A stretch of 64,000 nucleotides of DNA, from assembly GCA_038501195.1 (NCBI GenBank), contig JBBPUQ010000005.1:2666001-2730000 (forward strand). The letters run 5' to 3'. This document shows, one piece after another, positions 37,501 through 52,280 of this stretch. Numbering within the stretch: position 1 is the stretch's first letter; each line of letters starts with the position of its first letter. The stretch is from Nemania diffusa (lineage: Eukaryota > Ascomycota > Sordariomycetes > Xylariales > Xylariaceae). The translations under genes were made by a program, and so were the position numbers. The notes below the pieces were generated by a model. That model did no database searches and was not told where the DNA came from. It was given only the letters and a program-made list of their open reading frames with translations.

Positions 37501-39085
37501 TTATAATTTTAATAAACTTTTAAAAAAATTTTATTTATATTTAAAAATTTATAAATAAATTACTATAATTATATTTAAATTTTTATTATATTTTTATTAA
37601 TAATATTATAATTTTTATAATTATTAAAATTAAATATTTATAATATTTATAAAATATATTTATGTTATTTTTAAAAAAAAAGATTTTATTATTATTTAAA
37701 AAATTATTTATTATATATTTTTTTATAAAATTTTTAAACTTTTAAATAAATATTTTTAATATATTTATAACTAAAAAAAAACTAATTATTTTTTAAAATT
37801 TTAAAATTTTAAATTAATTAAAAATTTTAAAATAATATTTAAATAATAATAAACTTTTATATGTTTTATTTTTTTATTATATTTAATATATAAAACTATT
37901 ATAAAAAAAAAACTAAATTATTAAATTAAAAATATTAAATAAATAAACTTATAAATAATAATTTTAATAAATATTAACTATATTATAAATTAATATTTTT
38001 TAAATTTATAAAAATAAAGTTAAAATTTTTTAAAATAATATAAATGTTAATTTATAATAATATAATATTATAATAATATAATATTATATTATTATAATTT
38101 AATTAAAATTTTATTTATAAAAATAAATGTTTTTTTTATATAAAAAATTTAATATAATAATATTTTATTTAAAAAATAAATATATATAAAAGTTTAATTT
38201 AGTTATATTTAATATTTAAATATTTTTAATTATATTTTTTAGTTATTTTATATTTTAATTAAAAATAATTTATATTATATAAATATATAAATATTTAAAA
38301 ACTATAATAAAAATATTATTTAATTTAATAATTATATTTATAAATTATTCTTTTATTAAAAATATTTTAAATTAAACTAATTTAAATATAAATTTAATAA
38401 ATTATATTAATAAATATTTAATAAATATATTAATTTATTTATTATAATATAAATTATAAATATATTATTTATTTAAATATTTTATTTTTATTTTTAATAT
38501 ATTAAATTAATTATAAAATTTTAGTAATTTAATAAATATTAAAAATAAAATTTAATAATTTATTAAAAATTTAGTTTTTAATTAAATATAATTTATAATA
38601 TTTAAAATAATTATAAATAAAAAATTTAAATTTAAATTTATAATTAATTATAATAAAAATTTTAAATATTATAAAATTTTAAAAACTATTTATAAAAATA
38701 ATAAAAATATTATAAACTTTTTTTATATTTTAATTATTTATTTATTATAATTAATAAAATATTATATAATATATAAATTATAAAAAAAAATATAAATTAT
38801 ATATTTTAAAAAAAAAAATTAATAAATTTTTAAATATAATATATAATAATAAATATTATTTTAAATATAAATATATAATAATAAAGTTTAAATTATATAT
38901 AATTATATTTAAAACAAAATAAAGTTAAATATATTTAAAGTTTTATAATAAATATAAAATATATAATATAAATATTTTTTTTTTTAAAAAAATTATTAAT
39001 TTATTTAGTTAAAAAATATAAAATTATTAAAAATTATTATTATAAACTTTTTTATTAAATTATTTAAAGTTTTAATAATTATTAT
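34578..39085 (+). mobile_element. E0 internal region between E1 and C
   Basis: Collinear with about 28378-33190 of E1, with several deletions (for example the block at 28830-28860, and about 31480-31545). It carries the E0 relict RT at 37578-37616. No usable frame. It ends at the TTTAT target of C. Confidence 0.75.
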
Positions 39086-39090
39086 TTTAT

Positions 39091-39400
39091 TAAAATAAAT
39101 ATAATATTAATAATAAATTTAAAAACTAAATAATATTATATATTTTAAAAAAAAAACTAAAATTAAAAAAACTAAAAAATAAATTTAACTTTTTTAATTA
39201 AATTAATATATTTATATAAATATATTTTTATTTATTCTTTTTATTTTTTTATATTTATTATTTTATTTAAATTTTAATAAATTTATTATTTTTAATAAAT
39301 AATAAAATTTATTTAATTATTTTAATTATTTATTAATTATATTATATATATTAATTATTTTTAAAATTTATTTATTTAAATATAAATATAATTTATAATA
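39091..39400 (-). repeat. Left LTR of C
   Basis: 310 bp, paired with 45784-46110. Differences are mainly C/T and G/A, plus the 17-bp indel near its start. Confidence 0.85.
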
Positions 39401-42400
39401 ATTTTTTTATATAAAAAAAACTTATTTTAAATTTTATTGCAATAAATATTTAAATTATAAATTTTTTCTAAATTAATATTTTTAAATAATAAAAAAATAA
39501 TTTTAATATATATAATTAATTTATATATAAAAACTTTTAATTTTTGCTACTTTTTTATTATATTAATAATTAATTTAATAAAATTATTAACTTTTATATA
39601 ATATTATATATATATTTAAAAACTTTTTTATTTTTTATATATATAATATTTTTTTTTATATTAATTTTGTTATTATTAAAATATTTTTTTATAAATGTTT
39701 TTTTTTATATTGTTTTTTTTTATTTTAATAATTTTATTAAAAAACTTTTTATATTAAAATTTTAATTATAAAATTTTTATATATATATTAAAAAGTTTTT
39801 TAATATATTTATTAAATATTATTAATTGTTATAATTTTATTTTTTTTAAATTATTTTATAATAAAACTTGTTTAATTTAATATATAATAACAAAATTTTT
39901 TTAACTTTTTATTTTTTTTTTTATTATATTTAAAATTTATAATTTTTTTTTTTAAATATTTAAAATTTTGTTTTAAAAATAAATTTTTTAAAAATTTATA
40001 TAATTAATTTATATAAAACTATTGAAATCTTTTTTAAAAATTTAATATATAAAGTTTAAAAATATTTTTTTTATTATTATTAATAATTTTATAATATATC
40101 TTTATTATTAAATAGTTTAATTTATTATTAAATTATTTTATTTATTTGTTTTTTTTTTATAAAATATATATTTAATTTTTTATTAAAAAGTTTAAGTTTT
40201 ATTAATATTTATTAATTTAATTAATTATTTTTTATTAAATTTAAAATATTTATAATTTTATTATTATTATATATATATTTATTTTAATTATAAAACTTTA
40301 TATTTTTTTATAATTTAATTTTTTTATTATTAATTTAAATATTAATTTTTTTGTTTTAATTTTTTAATTAAATATTATTTTTATAATTTAAGTAATTAAT
40401 ACTTTATAAAAAAATAAACTTTTTAATAATTTATATAGCAATAATATTTATATTATATTTAATATTAATAATATTTTAAACTAAATTTTTTAAAAATAAT
40501 TAATAAAAAATTATAACTTTTAATTTATTTATTAATATATAATTTTTATTTATTTAATAATTTATTTATAATTAATAAAAAAAAAATTTTATTTTATTTT
40601 ATAAATTTAAAATAGCTTGTTTATAAATTTAGTTATAAATTAAAAACTATAATTATTAATAAAACTTTTTAATTAATTATATATTTAATATAGTTTATTA
40701 TAATATATTTTTATAATTTATTTTATAATTATTATATTTTTATAAACTATAATTTATATAAATTTAAATAATTTATTAATTATATAAAAAGTTATATTAT
40801 TTTTATTATTATTAAAAAAAAATATTTAAAATTTATTATTATATATTGTTATATATATTTTAATACTTTTAAAAACTTTAATTTTTTTAATATTTTATTT
40901 TTTAAAACTTTAGTTATTTTATATAAACAATTTGTTATATATTAATTTATTTTTTATAAACTTTAAACTATTAATATTTTTAAATTATTAAAGTTTTTTT
41001 TTATTTTTTTTTAAATATATAATAATTAATTAAATATATATTTTTTTAATTAATTTAATATATAAATAGTTAATATTTAATATTATTAAATATTTTTTAT
41101 ATAATATTAAATTATTTAATATTATTTAATTTAAGTTTTAATTAATATAAACTTTTTTTTTATATTTAATTAAACTTTTATTAATTTTATTAATTTTTAA
41201 AATTAAATTAATTAATAATATTTTAAAAATTAATAAAAATATAATATTATTTTTTAATATATATATTATTATTAACTTTTAAAAAGTTTTTTTTAAAAAA
41301 GTTATTAGTTTAAATAAAACTATTATTTTTTAGTTTTTTTTTTTTTTTTATATATTTTTATATTTTTTAAAAACTTTAAAAAAATATTAACAATAATATT
41401 TTTTAAATTTAAACAATATATAATTATAAAATAATAATAATTTATAAATTTTATTTATTTTATTTATAAAAAATTTAATATTTTTATTATATTAAAATAA
41501 TTTATAAATATATAATTTATTAAAATTATAAAAAAATGTTATATATTAATAAATTTTATTTTTTAATATAATAGTTTTTTTATAATTATTAATTTTTTTT
41601 ATTATATATTTTATAATTAAGTTTTATATTATAAAATATTTTTTAAAAAAAAACTATTAATTTTTATAAATTTTTTAAACTATTTTTTTAATATAATATA
41701 TTTAATATTATATTATTAAAAAAATTAGTTTTTATTTCAGTTTTAATATTATAAAAAAAGTAATATAAAATAAATATATTTATTAAAATTATTTACAAAA
41801 CTTTAAATATTTTTTAATATTTTAAAATTTATTAAAATATTATATTAATATATATAAAATTAATAAATAGTTTTATAATTTATTTATATTTTTTTATAAA
41901 CTTTTTATAAAAATTATAAAAATTTAAAAATAACTATATTTTTTTAAAATATATATTTTTTTTTTATTATATAATAAATTTTAATAATATATAATTTCTA
42001 TTTTGTTTAAATTAATTTTTATTTTATATATTTTTATAATAAATTTTAAAATTTTAGTTTTTATTATATAAAACTTATATTTTTTAAAATTAATTTATAA
42101 TTTAGCTTTTTTTAAATAAACTAATATTTTATTAATATAATATTTATATTTTAATTTATTATTAAAATAAATTAATATATTATTAATATATATTATATAA
42201 AAAATATTTCAATAATTTTTTAATATATTATTTATATAATATTAAAACATTATAAATTTATTTATTAATTTAAATAAAAATATTTTAAACTAATAAATTT
42301 TATATTTTATTTAAAAAACTATTAATAATTTTTTTTTTTTAAATATTTAAATATAATAAAAAATTTATTAAATATTTATTTTTATATAAAATTTAATTTA

Positions 42401-45400
42401 AAATATTTTAATTAAAATTTTATTAATTAAAAATAAAAAATATTTATTTTTTTAAATAATTAAATTTAACTTTTTATAATTTATATGTAATTATAAAAAA
42501 ATTTTTTTTTTTTTAATAAATAAAACTAGTGCTATTTATAATATTATTATTAATTTAATAAAGTTTTTGATTAAATTATTATTAATATATTTTTAATATA
42601 TTTTTGCTTTTTTTAATAATATTTTATATAATATACTATATTTTAAAAAAGCTTTTAAAAATTTATTAATATTTAAATAATATAAAAAAAAGTCGTTTAA
42701 TGTTGCTTTATTAAATATATTAAAATATTTGTAGTATTTTTTAAATATTATATATAATGCTATATTTAGTAATTTTTTTTTATTTTTTATTAACTTTTTA
42801 TACTTTTTTAAACAAATTATTTAATTTAATTTATATAATAAAGTTATATTATATAAAACAACATTTTTTTATTTTATTATTATGTTAAATTTTATAATAT
42901 TAATAATATTAATTTAAATTAATTAATATTTATATTATTTAATTATATTTTTTTATAATTAATATAAGTTATATTAATTATATTTTATTTTTAATTTATA
43001 AATTTTATATTTTTTTTTTTATAAAAAAAATATAAAAATTTAAATTATTTTTATAAACTTTTTTTTATAATATATGCTTTATATATTATATTTTTTATTA
43101 TAAATAATTTTTACTTATATTAAAATTAATTTATAAAAGTTATAAAATTAAAATAAATAGTTAAAAAACAATTAAAAACTTTTTTTTTTATATAATTTTT
43201 ATTTATTTTTTTTAATATTTAAATTTATTAATATAAAAGTAAATTTTTTTAAATTTAGTTTTTATATTTTTTTTATTTTATTTTTTTTTAATATGTTTAA
43301 TTTATTTATTTATTTATTTTTTTTTTTTTTATATATTTATTAATTTTTATTAATAATTTATATTTTATTAATAATTAAAATTAATAATTAAGTTTTTTAT
43401 ATTATTTATTAAAATTTTAAAAATGTAATATTTTAGTTTTTAATTATTAAAAAATAACAGTTTTTTTTTTTATTATTTATTAAAATATTATAATAATTTA
43501 AATAATTTTTTTTATAATAATGTTATATTTTATATTTATTATTAATAAAAATATATTTAAAATTATTTTATTTTATATATAAAAGTATATTTTTAAAACA
43601 ATATTAATAATTTATATAGTTTTTTTATTATAATTTATTATTTAAAATAATATAAATTTTATAATTGTTTTAAATTTTAAATATTTTAAAATTTTTTATA
43701 GCAAAATTTAATTTAATTAATAAATATATATTTATTTTTATATTAGCTAATATTTTTATTAATAAAATAAGTTTATTATTTATTATTATATAATTTATAA
43801 AAAAAAAGTTTTTTTTTAATATTTTTTTATATTTATTTATATTTAATATTAATATATAAATTTGTTTAAAATAAAAATTTAATTATTTTAAATAATATTT
43901 TTAAGTTTTTTTTCAATATAGTTTATATTTATTTAAATTTTATAATTTAAATAAAAATAATATTAATATAAATTATATTAAATCATTTAAAATTAAACTT
44001 ATAAAAATATTTATTGTTTTTATATTTTTAATTATAATATATAAAATATTAATTTTATAAAATTAAAACTTTTATTTAATTAAATAAAACTTTAATATAA
44101 ATATAATAACTATTTAAAGTTATATTTAAAATAAAAATATTTAAATATTTAATATTATTTTTTTAATATAAATTTAATTTTATAAGTTTTTTTTTTTTTT
44201 TATATTTTAAATTTTTTTTTTATTTAGTTGTTTTTAAAAAATCTTTTTTTTATTATATTTTTTAAACAATAAAAATTTTATACTATTAATAATTATATAT
44301 TTAAATATAATTATAAAAATTAACAAATATTATTTAATTATTATATAGTTTTTTAATATATAGTTTATTAATTTATTTTAATAATTTATTATATAGATTT
44401 TTTTTAAAGTTTATAAAGTTAATTTAAGTTATTTTAGTTTATTTAATAAATTTTATATTAAATTATATAAATTTATTAAAGTTTTATATTTTGAAGTTTT
44501 AATATTTAATTTATATTTTTTTATATTTATTTTTAAAATAAGCTTTTTTTTATAGTTATTTATAATAAATATTATAATATTTTTAAAAATAAAACTTTTT
44601 ATTTAATTAATAATATAATCAATTTTTTTTAAATTTTACTTATAATAATTAATATTTTTAATTAATTTATTTTTTAATAATATAAACTAATATTTAAATT
44701 AAACTTTAATTTTATTTTTAATCGGTTTATTATTAATAAATATAAATAAATTAGCTATTTTAGCTAATAATTTAATTTTATTTTTTAATAACTATAAAAG
44801 TTTTATTAATAGTTTTAAATTTTAAAATATTTTTTTGTTTTTATTTTTATTATTAAATTATTTTAATAAAAACTAAATTATTAATAAAAACTATTAATAT
44901 AAACTTTAATATTATAGCTGTTATAAATATAATTTAGTTTTAAAAAAGTTTAATTTAACTTTTTAAATTTATAATTTTTTTTTTATAATATTTATAATTT
45001 TACAAAATATAGCATTTTAAAAACTAGCTATTTAATAAATTATATTTACTTTTTATTATTTAGTTTTTTTTTTTAATTTAATTATTTAAATATATAAAAA
45101 ATAAATATTTTATTTAAAAAAATTTGTTATATTTTTTAACTTTTTTATAATTTTTTAAATAATATTTAATTATAAAGTTTAATATTTAAACTTTTATAAA
45201 TATTTATTATTATTTAAAATTATTCAAAATTTATTAATTTATTATATTTAAACTATATTTTTTTTTTATTTTTAATAAAAAAAATAAAAACTATTTAAAA
45301 AGTTTTATTTTAAACAATAAAATATTTAATATTAATTATTATTTTTTCGACTATATTATTATATATAGTTTTATTAATAATTATATATTGCTATTATTTA

Positions 45401-45783
45401 TTATATTTTTTGAAGTTTTTATAAACAAATTTAAATTTTTTATAAATATTAAAAATAAAAAATTTTCTATTATTAAAAATGTTATAATAAAACTTATTAT
45501 TATTATTTATAATATATTTTATAATATAAATATATTTTATATAATTTTTAAATAAACTTTAAAAGTTTTAAAACTATTAATATAGCTTATTTTGTTTATA
45601 ATTTATTTATATTTAAAAAACAAATTTTACTAATTTATTTTTAATAAATTAAATTTATTATTTAATTTTTTTATAATTAATAATAAATATATTATTATTA
45701 AAAATTAATTATATTATTTTAATATATTAAAATTAATTAATTTATTTAAAAGTTTTTAAAAATTTATTGTTTTTTTAAATAAT
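39401..45783 (-). mobile_element. C internal region, degraded
   Basis: 6.4 kb of T-rich plus-strand sequence with stops in all frames. The first bases after the left LTR (ATTTTTTTATATAAAAAAAAC) are compatible with a minus-strand polypurine tract. I read no domain with confidence. Confidence 0.65.
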
Positions 45784-46110
45784 TAAAATAAACTTTACTT
45801 TTATAATAAATATAATATTAACAATAAGTTTAAAAACTAAATAATACTATATATTTTAAAAAAAAACTAAAATTAAAAAAATTAAAAAATAAACTTAACT
45901 TTTTTAATTAAATTAATATATTTATATAAGTGCTTTTTTATTTATTATTTTTATTTTTTTATATTTATTACTTTATTTAACTTTTAATAAATCTATTATT
46001 TTTAATAAATAATAAAATCTATTTTACTATTTTAGTTATTTATTAGCTATATTATATATATTAACTACTTTTAAAATTTATTTATTTAAATATAAATATA
46101 ATTTATAACA
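45784..46110 (-). repeat. Right LTR of C
   Basis: 327 bp, keeps a canonical CA end (TTTATAACA), where the left LTR has TTTATAATA. It retains slightly more C than the left LTR, for example TATTTAACTTTTAATAAATC. Confidence 0.85.
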
Positions 46111-46115
46111 TTTAT

Positions 46116-47270
46116 AATATTTAAATAAAATTTTAAATTATAATATATTAATAATTATAATTTATATTATATTTAAATAAATATTTTTTATTTTTAAATA
46201 TAAAATAAATATAATTATATATTAAGCTATAATATTAATTAAGCAGTTTTTATTAATTAATTAAAAGTTTATATTATAGTTTTAAAAAAAATTATAAAAA
46301 ACTTTTAAAATAAAATTATTTATAATTATAATATATTATTTTTAAAACAATAGTTTATTAAAAAAAAAAAAACTAAATTATAAAAATAACTACTTAATAT
46401 TATATATTTATATATTTTTTAAAAAATTAAATAAATATATTATTTATATTATAATACAATTTAAATTATATATATTTTAATTTAATTAAATTGTTTATAT
46501 ATAAATAATTATTTAGTTTTTAATATTTAAAATTAAATAATATTTTAATTTAAATAAATTAAAAAAACAATATAATTAAAAATATTTATTTTATAAAATA
46601 ATATTATTATAAAAATATAAAACTAATTATAGATTTTATAACAATATAAATAAAATAATAATATAATAATAAATATAAATTAATAAAGTTTAAAATTAAT
46701 AATAAAGTTTATTTAAAGTTTTATAATAGCTATTATTTATTTAATAAATTTTTTAAAAAATATTTATAGCAATAAACTAAATTATAAAAAATTAAATAAA
46801 AAATTAATTAATTAATATATAAATTAAATTTTTTAAAAACTTTTAATATATATTTAATTATTTTTATTATATATTTATTATTTAATATAAAAAAAAAAAC
46901 TTATTTTATTATAAAATTTTTATATTAAAGTTTATTTATAGCAAATAAAACTTTAATAAAAAAAATAATTTGTTTAAAATTAAAATTATTTTAAAAAGTT
47001 AAATAAATAAATTTAAAAATAAAATTAATTATTTAATTAAATAAAAAAGCTATAAATATAAAAATAATTAATAACAATTAAAGTAATAATTTTATAATAT
47101 TAAAACATTAATTAAAAAATATTAAATTTAAAAAAAAAATCTTTAGTTTTTTAAATTAAAAAAGTTTAAAAAACTCGAAAATATTTAAAAAAACATAAAA
47201 TTAAAACAAAATTAATAAATATTATATATAATTGTTAAAAATAACGATTTTTTTTATATATATTAATATT
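46116..47270 (+). mobile_element. E0 internal region, 3' end
   Basis: Collinear with about 33193-34346 of E1. It runs into the 3' LTR at 47271. No coding motif recognised. Confidence 0.75.
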
Positions 47271-47495
47271 TAATATAAATAAATATAAAAATTTTAAAAA
47301 ATAAAATTTTTGAAATTATTTTATATATATTTTTAATATTAGTTTTATTTAAAACTACTTTATATTAATAAATTAAATAAATAAAAAAAGCTTTTAATTT
47401 TTTTTTTTAATTTAACTATATAAGTTCATTTTTTTTAATTTATATTATATTTTTATAAATTTAAATATAAATATTATTTATAATAAACTTTATTA
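47271..47495 (+). repeat. 3' LTR of E0
   Basis: 225 bp, begins TAATATAA and ends CTTTATTA, followed by TATTT, the second half of the E0 target duplication. P copy 2 resumes after it. Confidence 0.9.
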
Positions 47496-50400
47496 TATTT
47501 ATTAATTAATTTATAAATTTTTTAAACAATTATTTATTTAATAAATAATATAAAGTTATATATTTATATATAATAATTAAATAATTTATTAATATTATAT
47601 AAATTATTATATTATAATTTTCTTTTGTTGCTTTTTGTAAATAATTCAATTTTATATGTTAAAAATATTATTAATATATATATAAGTTGTTTAAATTTCT
47701 TTTTTTTTTAAAAAAAAAAAAGAAAATAAACTTTTGCTTTTAATAAATTATTTATTTATACATTTTTAAAAACTTATTAATAAGCTTTATGAAATATTTA
47801 TATTATTATAACTATTACATTTTTTTTTAAAAAAAAAATAAAAAAAATAAAAAAAAAAAGCTTTTTATTATTGTTTTTTTTGCTTTTTTTATATTTTAAT
47901 ATTTATAATAATATATACATTTTTATTTATATTTATTATATTTTGTTATTAAGCTTTTATAATAATAAATATATTAAATATTTATAAATGTTTTAATAAA
48001 AATACAATATTAATTATATTAGTTTTTTTTTTTAAAAACTATTAAAATATTTATAAATTATTTATATATTTATACTTTTTTTTATAATATTTATTACATT
48101 TGTTTTTTATAAGCTTATATATTTATTAATTATTAATTAATAATACTTTTATAATAATTTAATATAGTTTTTTAAATTAATTTATAAAACTTTTTATTTA
48201 TAATATATTTATAATACTTTTAAAAATCGCTTAAATAAAATTTATTAAAAAACTATTTGCTATAATAATTATTATATATATTATTTTAACAGCTATATAT
48301 ATATAACTATATAAATAGCTTTTTTTTAATTAATATAATTTTAATTAAGTAGTTAATTTAAATTTGCTAATATTTATTAAACTTTTTACACTTTATATAA
48401 TATTTTTATTAATAGTACTTTTGTTATTAAATTTGCTATTTTTTATATTATTGTTTATATTTTTTTAAGCTTATTAAAAATTAGTATAAAACATATAAAA
48501 AAAAAAGAAAAAAAAAACTCTAAAAAAAAAAACCTTAAAAAAAAAAAAAAAATAGCTAGTTAAAATTTTTAAATTAAGTGTAAATTATTGCAATAACAAA
48601 ATTGTTTATATATAAAAAGTACTTTTTAAGCAATTTTTTTTTTTTTTTTTTTTAAATATATATAGCTTAATAAATTTTAAATTATATTACTTTTGCTTTT
48701 TTAGCTTTTGTTTAATTAGCTTATTTTAAATAACTATAAATTATAATTATTTATTTTATATTTATTTTGTTAATTTTTTATTTATTAATAAATTTTTAAA
48801 TTAATTAATAATAGTTAAAACATTTATAAAAAATTTAAATTATTAAAAAAATATAATTAGTTTTAATTATATTAAAAATATAAACTATTTTTAAAATATA
48901 AAAGCTTTAATAAACTTATTATTAATTATTTTATTAATAAATATATATTTTATTATAAAGCTTTTATATTTAATTTTTTAATATAGCTAATAATTATATA
49001 TATTTATATATTTTAATTTAATATATAAAACTGCTATTTTTTTAATAACTAATTTTATAATTTATTAATTATTATATTAAATATATATATATTAATTATT
49101 AAACTTAATATTAAATTTATTAATTAATTAATTAATATATATAGTTTTTTTAACTATTTATATAAAAATAAAAAGTTTAGTTTTAATAATAAATATAATA
49201 ATTATATTTTATTTATTAATTTTTTATTTTATAATATAAATTTAAAACTATTTTTAATTAAAAATATTAATATTAAATAAAATATTATTAACTATTATAA
49301 AATTGTTTTTATTATTAAATTAGAAAATATGAAATTAAATATTTAATAAATAAAATAAAAGCTTATTAATTATTTTATAATATTTAAATAATAAATTATA
49401 ATTAAAATAAATTAATTATAAAGCTTTAAATATGATATTAAAATATATAACTATTATAATATATAATATAAATTTTACTTTTTATTAAAATAAATAAATG
49501 TTAATTAAAGTTATAATTTTTTTATAAAGAAAAACTTGTTAATTTTTATTAAAATATTTAAGTAAATATTAAATGTTAAGTTTTTTAATTTAGCGATTTT
49601 TTTAATATAAAAAACTTTTTTATTTATTTTTTATAATTTTTATTTTTAAAAATTATTAAAAATTGTTTTTTTTTATAAAATTATATTTAGTTTTTAAAAC
49701 TTTAATTATTTTATTAATTATTTTTTAGCTTTTTTTTATATAAACTATTATTATATTATTAATATAAATTAATAATAATATTTTATTTTATAAAAAATAA
49801 CAAAGTTTATAAAATATAAAAATAAATTTTATTTTATAAAATAATTTAATAAATTTTTTTTACTAAAATAAAAAAAACTTTTATAATTTATATAAAATTT
49901 ATTATAATTAAACTATTGTTTTAATTTTTTAATTAATTTAATATTAATAAATATATTTATAACATTATATTATTTAAATTTTAAATTAAATTTAATAATA
50001 ATAGTTATTAATATTTTAAACAATTTTTTTATTAATATATTAATATAAATGTTTTTTTTATTATAATTAAATTATTAACTTTTTTATATTATTATATAAA
50101 CTTTATATTTATTATTATAATTATATTTATTAAATTTATATATATATATATTTTAATATTTATATATAATTAAATATTAAACTTTTTTATAAAAAGCGTT
50201 TTAAAAAAGTTTTTTTAAATATTTATTTTAATATAGCTTTATAAATATATATATTTAATTTTATAAAAATAATTTTTTAATAAATAATTAATAAATTTAT
50301 TATATTATTTTAATAAAAAAAATAAGTTTTAATAATAAATTTTTATTTTTTAAAATAGTAATTTTTAAAAATAAGTTTTTTAATAACAATTAAATAATTT

Positions 50401-51403
50401 AAAAGTTTTTTTTTTTTTAAATAGTTTTATTAATATTTAATATATATAATATTTTATTATAAAAAAATATTAATTAATTTATTTTTAATATTTAATATTT
50501 AAAAATGATTGTTTATATATATATAAACTTTAAAAAAAACTTATAAATTATTTAAAAGTTTTTTTTTTATAAGCTTTTTTAAAAGTTATTTTTTTTTATT
50601 AATAAAACTTTTTATAATATTAAATATTTATAATAAATTATTATAACTATATATAATATTTTTTAATAAATAAATTTATTATATTTTTGTTATTATTTTA
50701 TTATTAATATATAATATATTATAAAGTTTTATTAAATAAAAACAAATAGTTTAATTATTTTATAATAAATTAAAAAGTAATATTTTAATTTAAATTTATA
50801 GTTTATTTTTAATATGTTATTTTTAATAAAAATTAAAATAATTAAATTAAAAAATTATTAAATTTAATAATAAAATAAAAAAGAATTTAAAAAATATTAA
50901 AAGTTTTAATTTAAATTTAATATTTATATAAAAATATACTTTTTTTAAAAAGTTTTTTAAAATAATATTTATAAACTTGTTTTTTTTTATTTTATAAAAT
51001 CGAAATTTTTTAATATATTTTTTAATAATATATTATTATATTTATTATTTTTTAAATAGTTTTTTATATTTTTATTTAATTTAAAAGTATTTTTATATAT
51101 AATTTTTTTAGTTAATATTTTATAAGCTTTTAAAAAAACTTTAAAAAGTATATTTTTAAATTTATTTAAATTTTTTATAAAAATTATATTTTTAATAACA
51201 ATTATTTTATTTTTTTATAGCAATTATATATAATAAATATTAATAAATTAATAATTTATTAAATAGTTTATTTAAATTTTAAAATTATATTTTTAATATT
51301 TATATTTTTTTTATTAAATTTATTAAATTATAACAAATATTATATAATTAAAAACTTTTAAATAAACAAATAATAAACTTTTTTTATAATTTATTATATT
51401 TTA

Positions 51404-51418
51404 TAAATTATTAAAATA
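51404..51418 (-). pseudogene. Relict YFNNL of P copy 2 reverse transcriptase
   Basis: On the minus strand the codons read Y-F-N-N-L, the same converted YFDDL as at 8573-8587 in P copy 1. Agreement of two copies shows the motif position but not independent conservation, since both descend from one element and both are mutated. Confidence 0.45.
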
Positions 51419-51702
51419 AAAATAAAACTTTTTATAAAAAATTTATTAATAATTAATTTATTTAAATATTTGATTATATAAATAAATTATTATATAAATT
51501 ATTTTAATTTATAAAAATAAAAAAAACTTATAATTATTATATATAAAATTTGTTTTTAATTTAATAATAGCTTTTATTTTTTTAGTTTTATTATTAAAAA
51601 TTTAAATATATAATAATAAAAGTTTAAAAATAATATTATATATTTTAATAATTAATTTATTAAAATAAATAGTTTTTTATTTTAAATTAACAAGTTTGCT
51701 AT

Positions 51703-51840
51703 TATATTTAATAGTTTTTATTTTAATATTAAAATAATAATTTATATATTTAATAGTTTTTATTTTAATATTAAAATAATAATTTATATATTTAATAGTT
51801 TTTATTTTAATATTAAAATAATAATTTATATATTTAATAT
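51703..51840. repeat. 42-bp tandem repeat, three apparently identical units
   Basis: TTTAATAGTTTTTATTTTAA starts at 51707, 51749 and 51791, exactly 42 bp apart, with a partial fourth unit at 51833. I see no difference between the units. P copy 1 has the sequence once (complement of about 8241-8283). The array therefore expanded only in P copy 2, and the lack of unit differences suggests this happened after the RIP changes it shares with copy 1. Confidence 0.9.
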
Positions 51841-52280
51841 AATTTTTAAAAACTATTTATATAATATTAGCAAATTTATTATTAATATAATAATTTTATA
51901 TATAGTTTAAATATTAATTAATTATTAATATTATTTTTTAAAAACGTTTTTTTTAATTAAATTTATTATATTTATAAAAATTAATTATTAAATATATATT
52001 TATTTTTATAATTTTTAAATAAATATTTTATATTATTTTATAATATATTTTTATTTTATTATAAATTATATAATTAATAATATAAATTTTATTATTAAAA
52101 TATAATATAATTAAACTTAAATTTATTTTTTTAATAAATTTTTATATAGTTTAAAACTTATAAAAATATTAAATTTATAATTATTTTTAAATAATAAATT
52201 ATATTATATAGTTTATATATAATATATTTTTTTAAGTTTTAAATTTTTATATTGATTTTTTTATAGCTATTTATATAAAT

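Larger units (their letters stand above)
39086..46115 (-). mobile_element. LTR retrotransposon C (about 7.0 kb) in E0, TTTAT TSD
   Basis: The LTRs are 39091-39400 (310 bp) and 45784-46110 (327 bp), beginning TAAAATAAA and ending ATTTATAAYA. TTTAT occurs at 39086-39090 and 46111-46115. E1 has the uninterrupted target at about 33188. The right LTR has about 17 bp (after TAAAATAAA) that the left lacks. It is a different family from E, P and H, with one copy in the window. The plus strand of the interior is strongly T-rich, the opposite of the plus-oriented elements here, so transcription was probably on the minus strand; this is inference. No RT or integrase motif was readable, so the superfamily is open. 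Confidence 0.85.
23494..47500 (+). mobile_element. Ty3/Gypsy-like retrotransposon E0, split by four insertions, TATTT TSD
   Basis: The LTRs are 23499-23724 (226 bp, still beginning TGATATAA) and 47271-47495, with TATTT at 23494-23498 and 47496-47500. The body is 23725-26422 plus 34578-47270. Nested in it are a solo LTR (23940-24165), a hAT MITE (25515-26207), a full relative E1 (26423-34572) and element C (39091-46110). The pieces run in the same order as in uninterrupted E1. The relict RT block is at 37578-37616 and is broken just after it by a 7-bp insertion relative to E1. It lies in P copy 2, whose sequence is continuous across the TATTT. Confidence 0.9.
47501..52275 (-). mobile_element. 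P copy 2 internal region between E0 and H copy 2
   Basis: The reverse complement of 15299-18600 followed by about 7560-9161 of P copy 1, read straight across the point where copy 1 holds H. It contains the relict RT block (51404-51418) and the 42-bp tandem repeat (51703-51840). No intact frame. Confidence 0.75.

Noticed and set aside
47496..47500. TATTT after the E0 3' LTR as the same event as TATTT around the solo LTR at 22692-22917.
   Set aside because: Each TATTT pair closes a different insertion, and removing each element separately restores a different host sequence (P for E0, an E LTR for the solo LTR). The shared five bases are coincidence in such composition.
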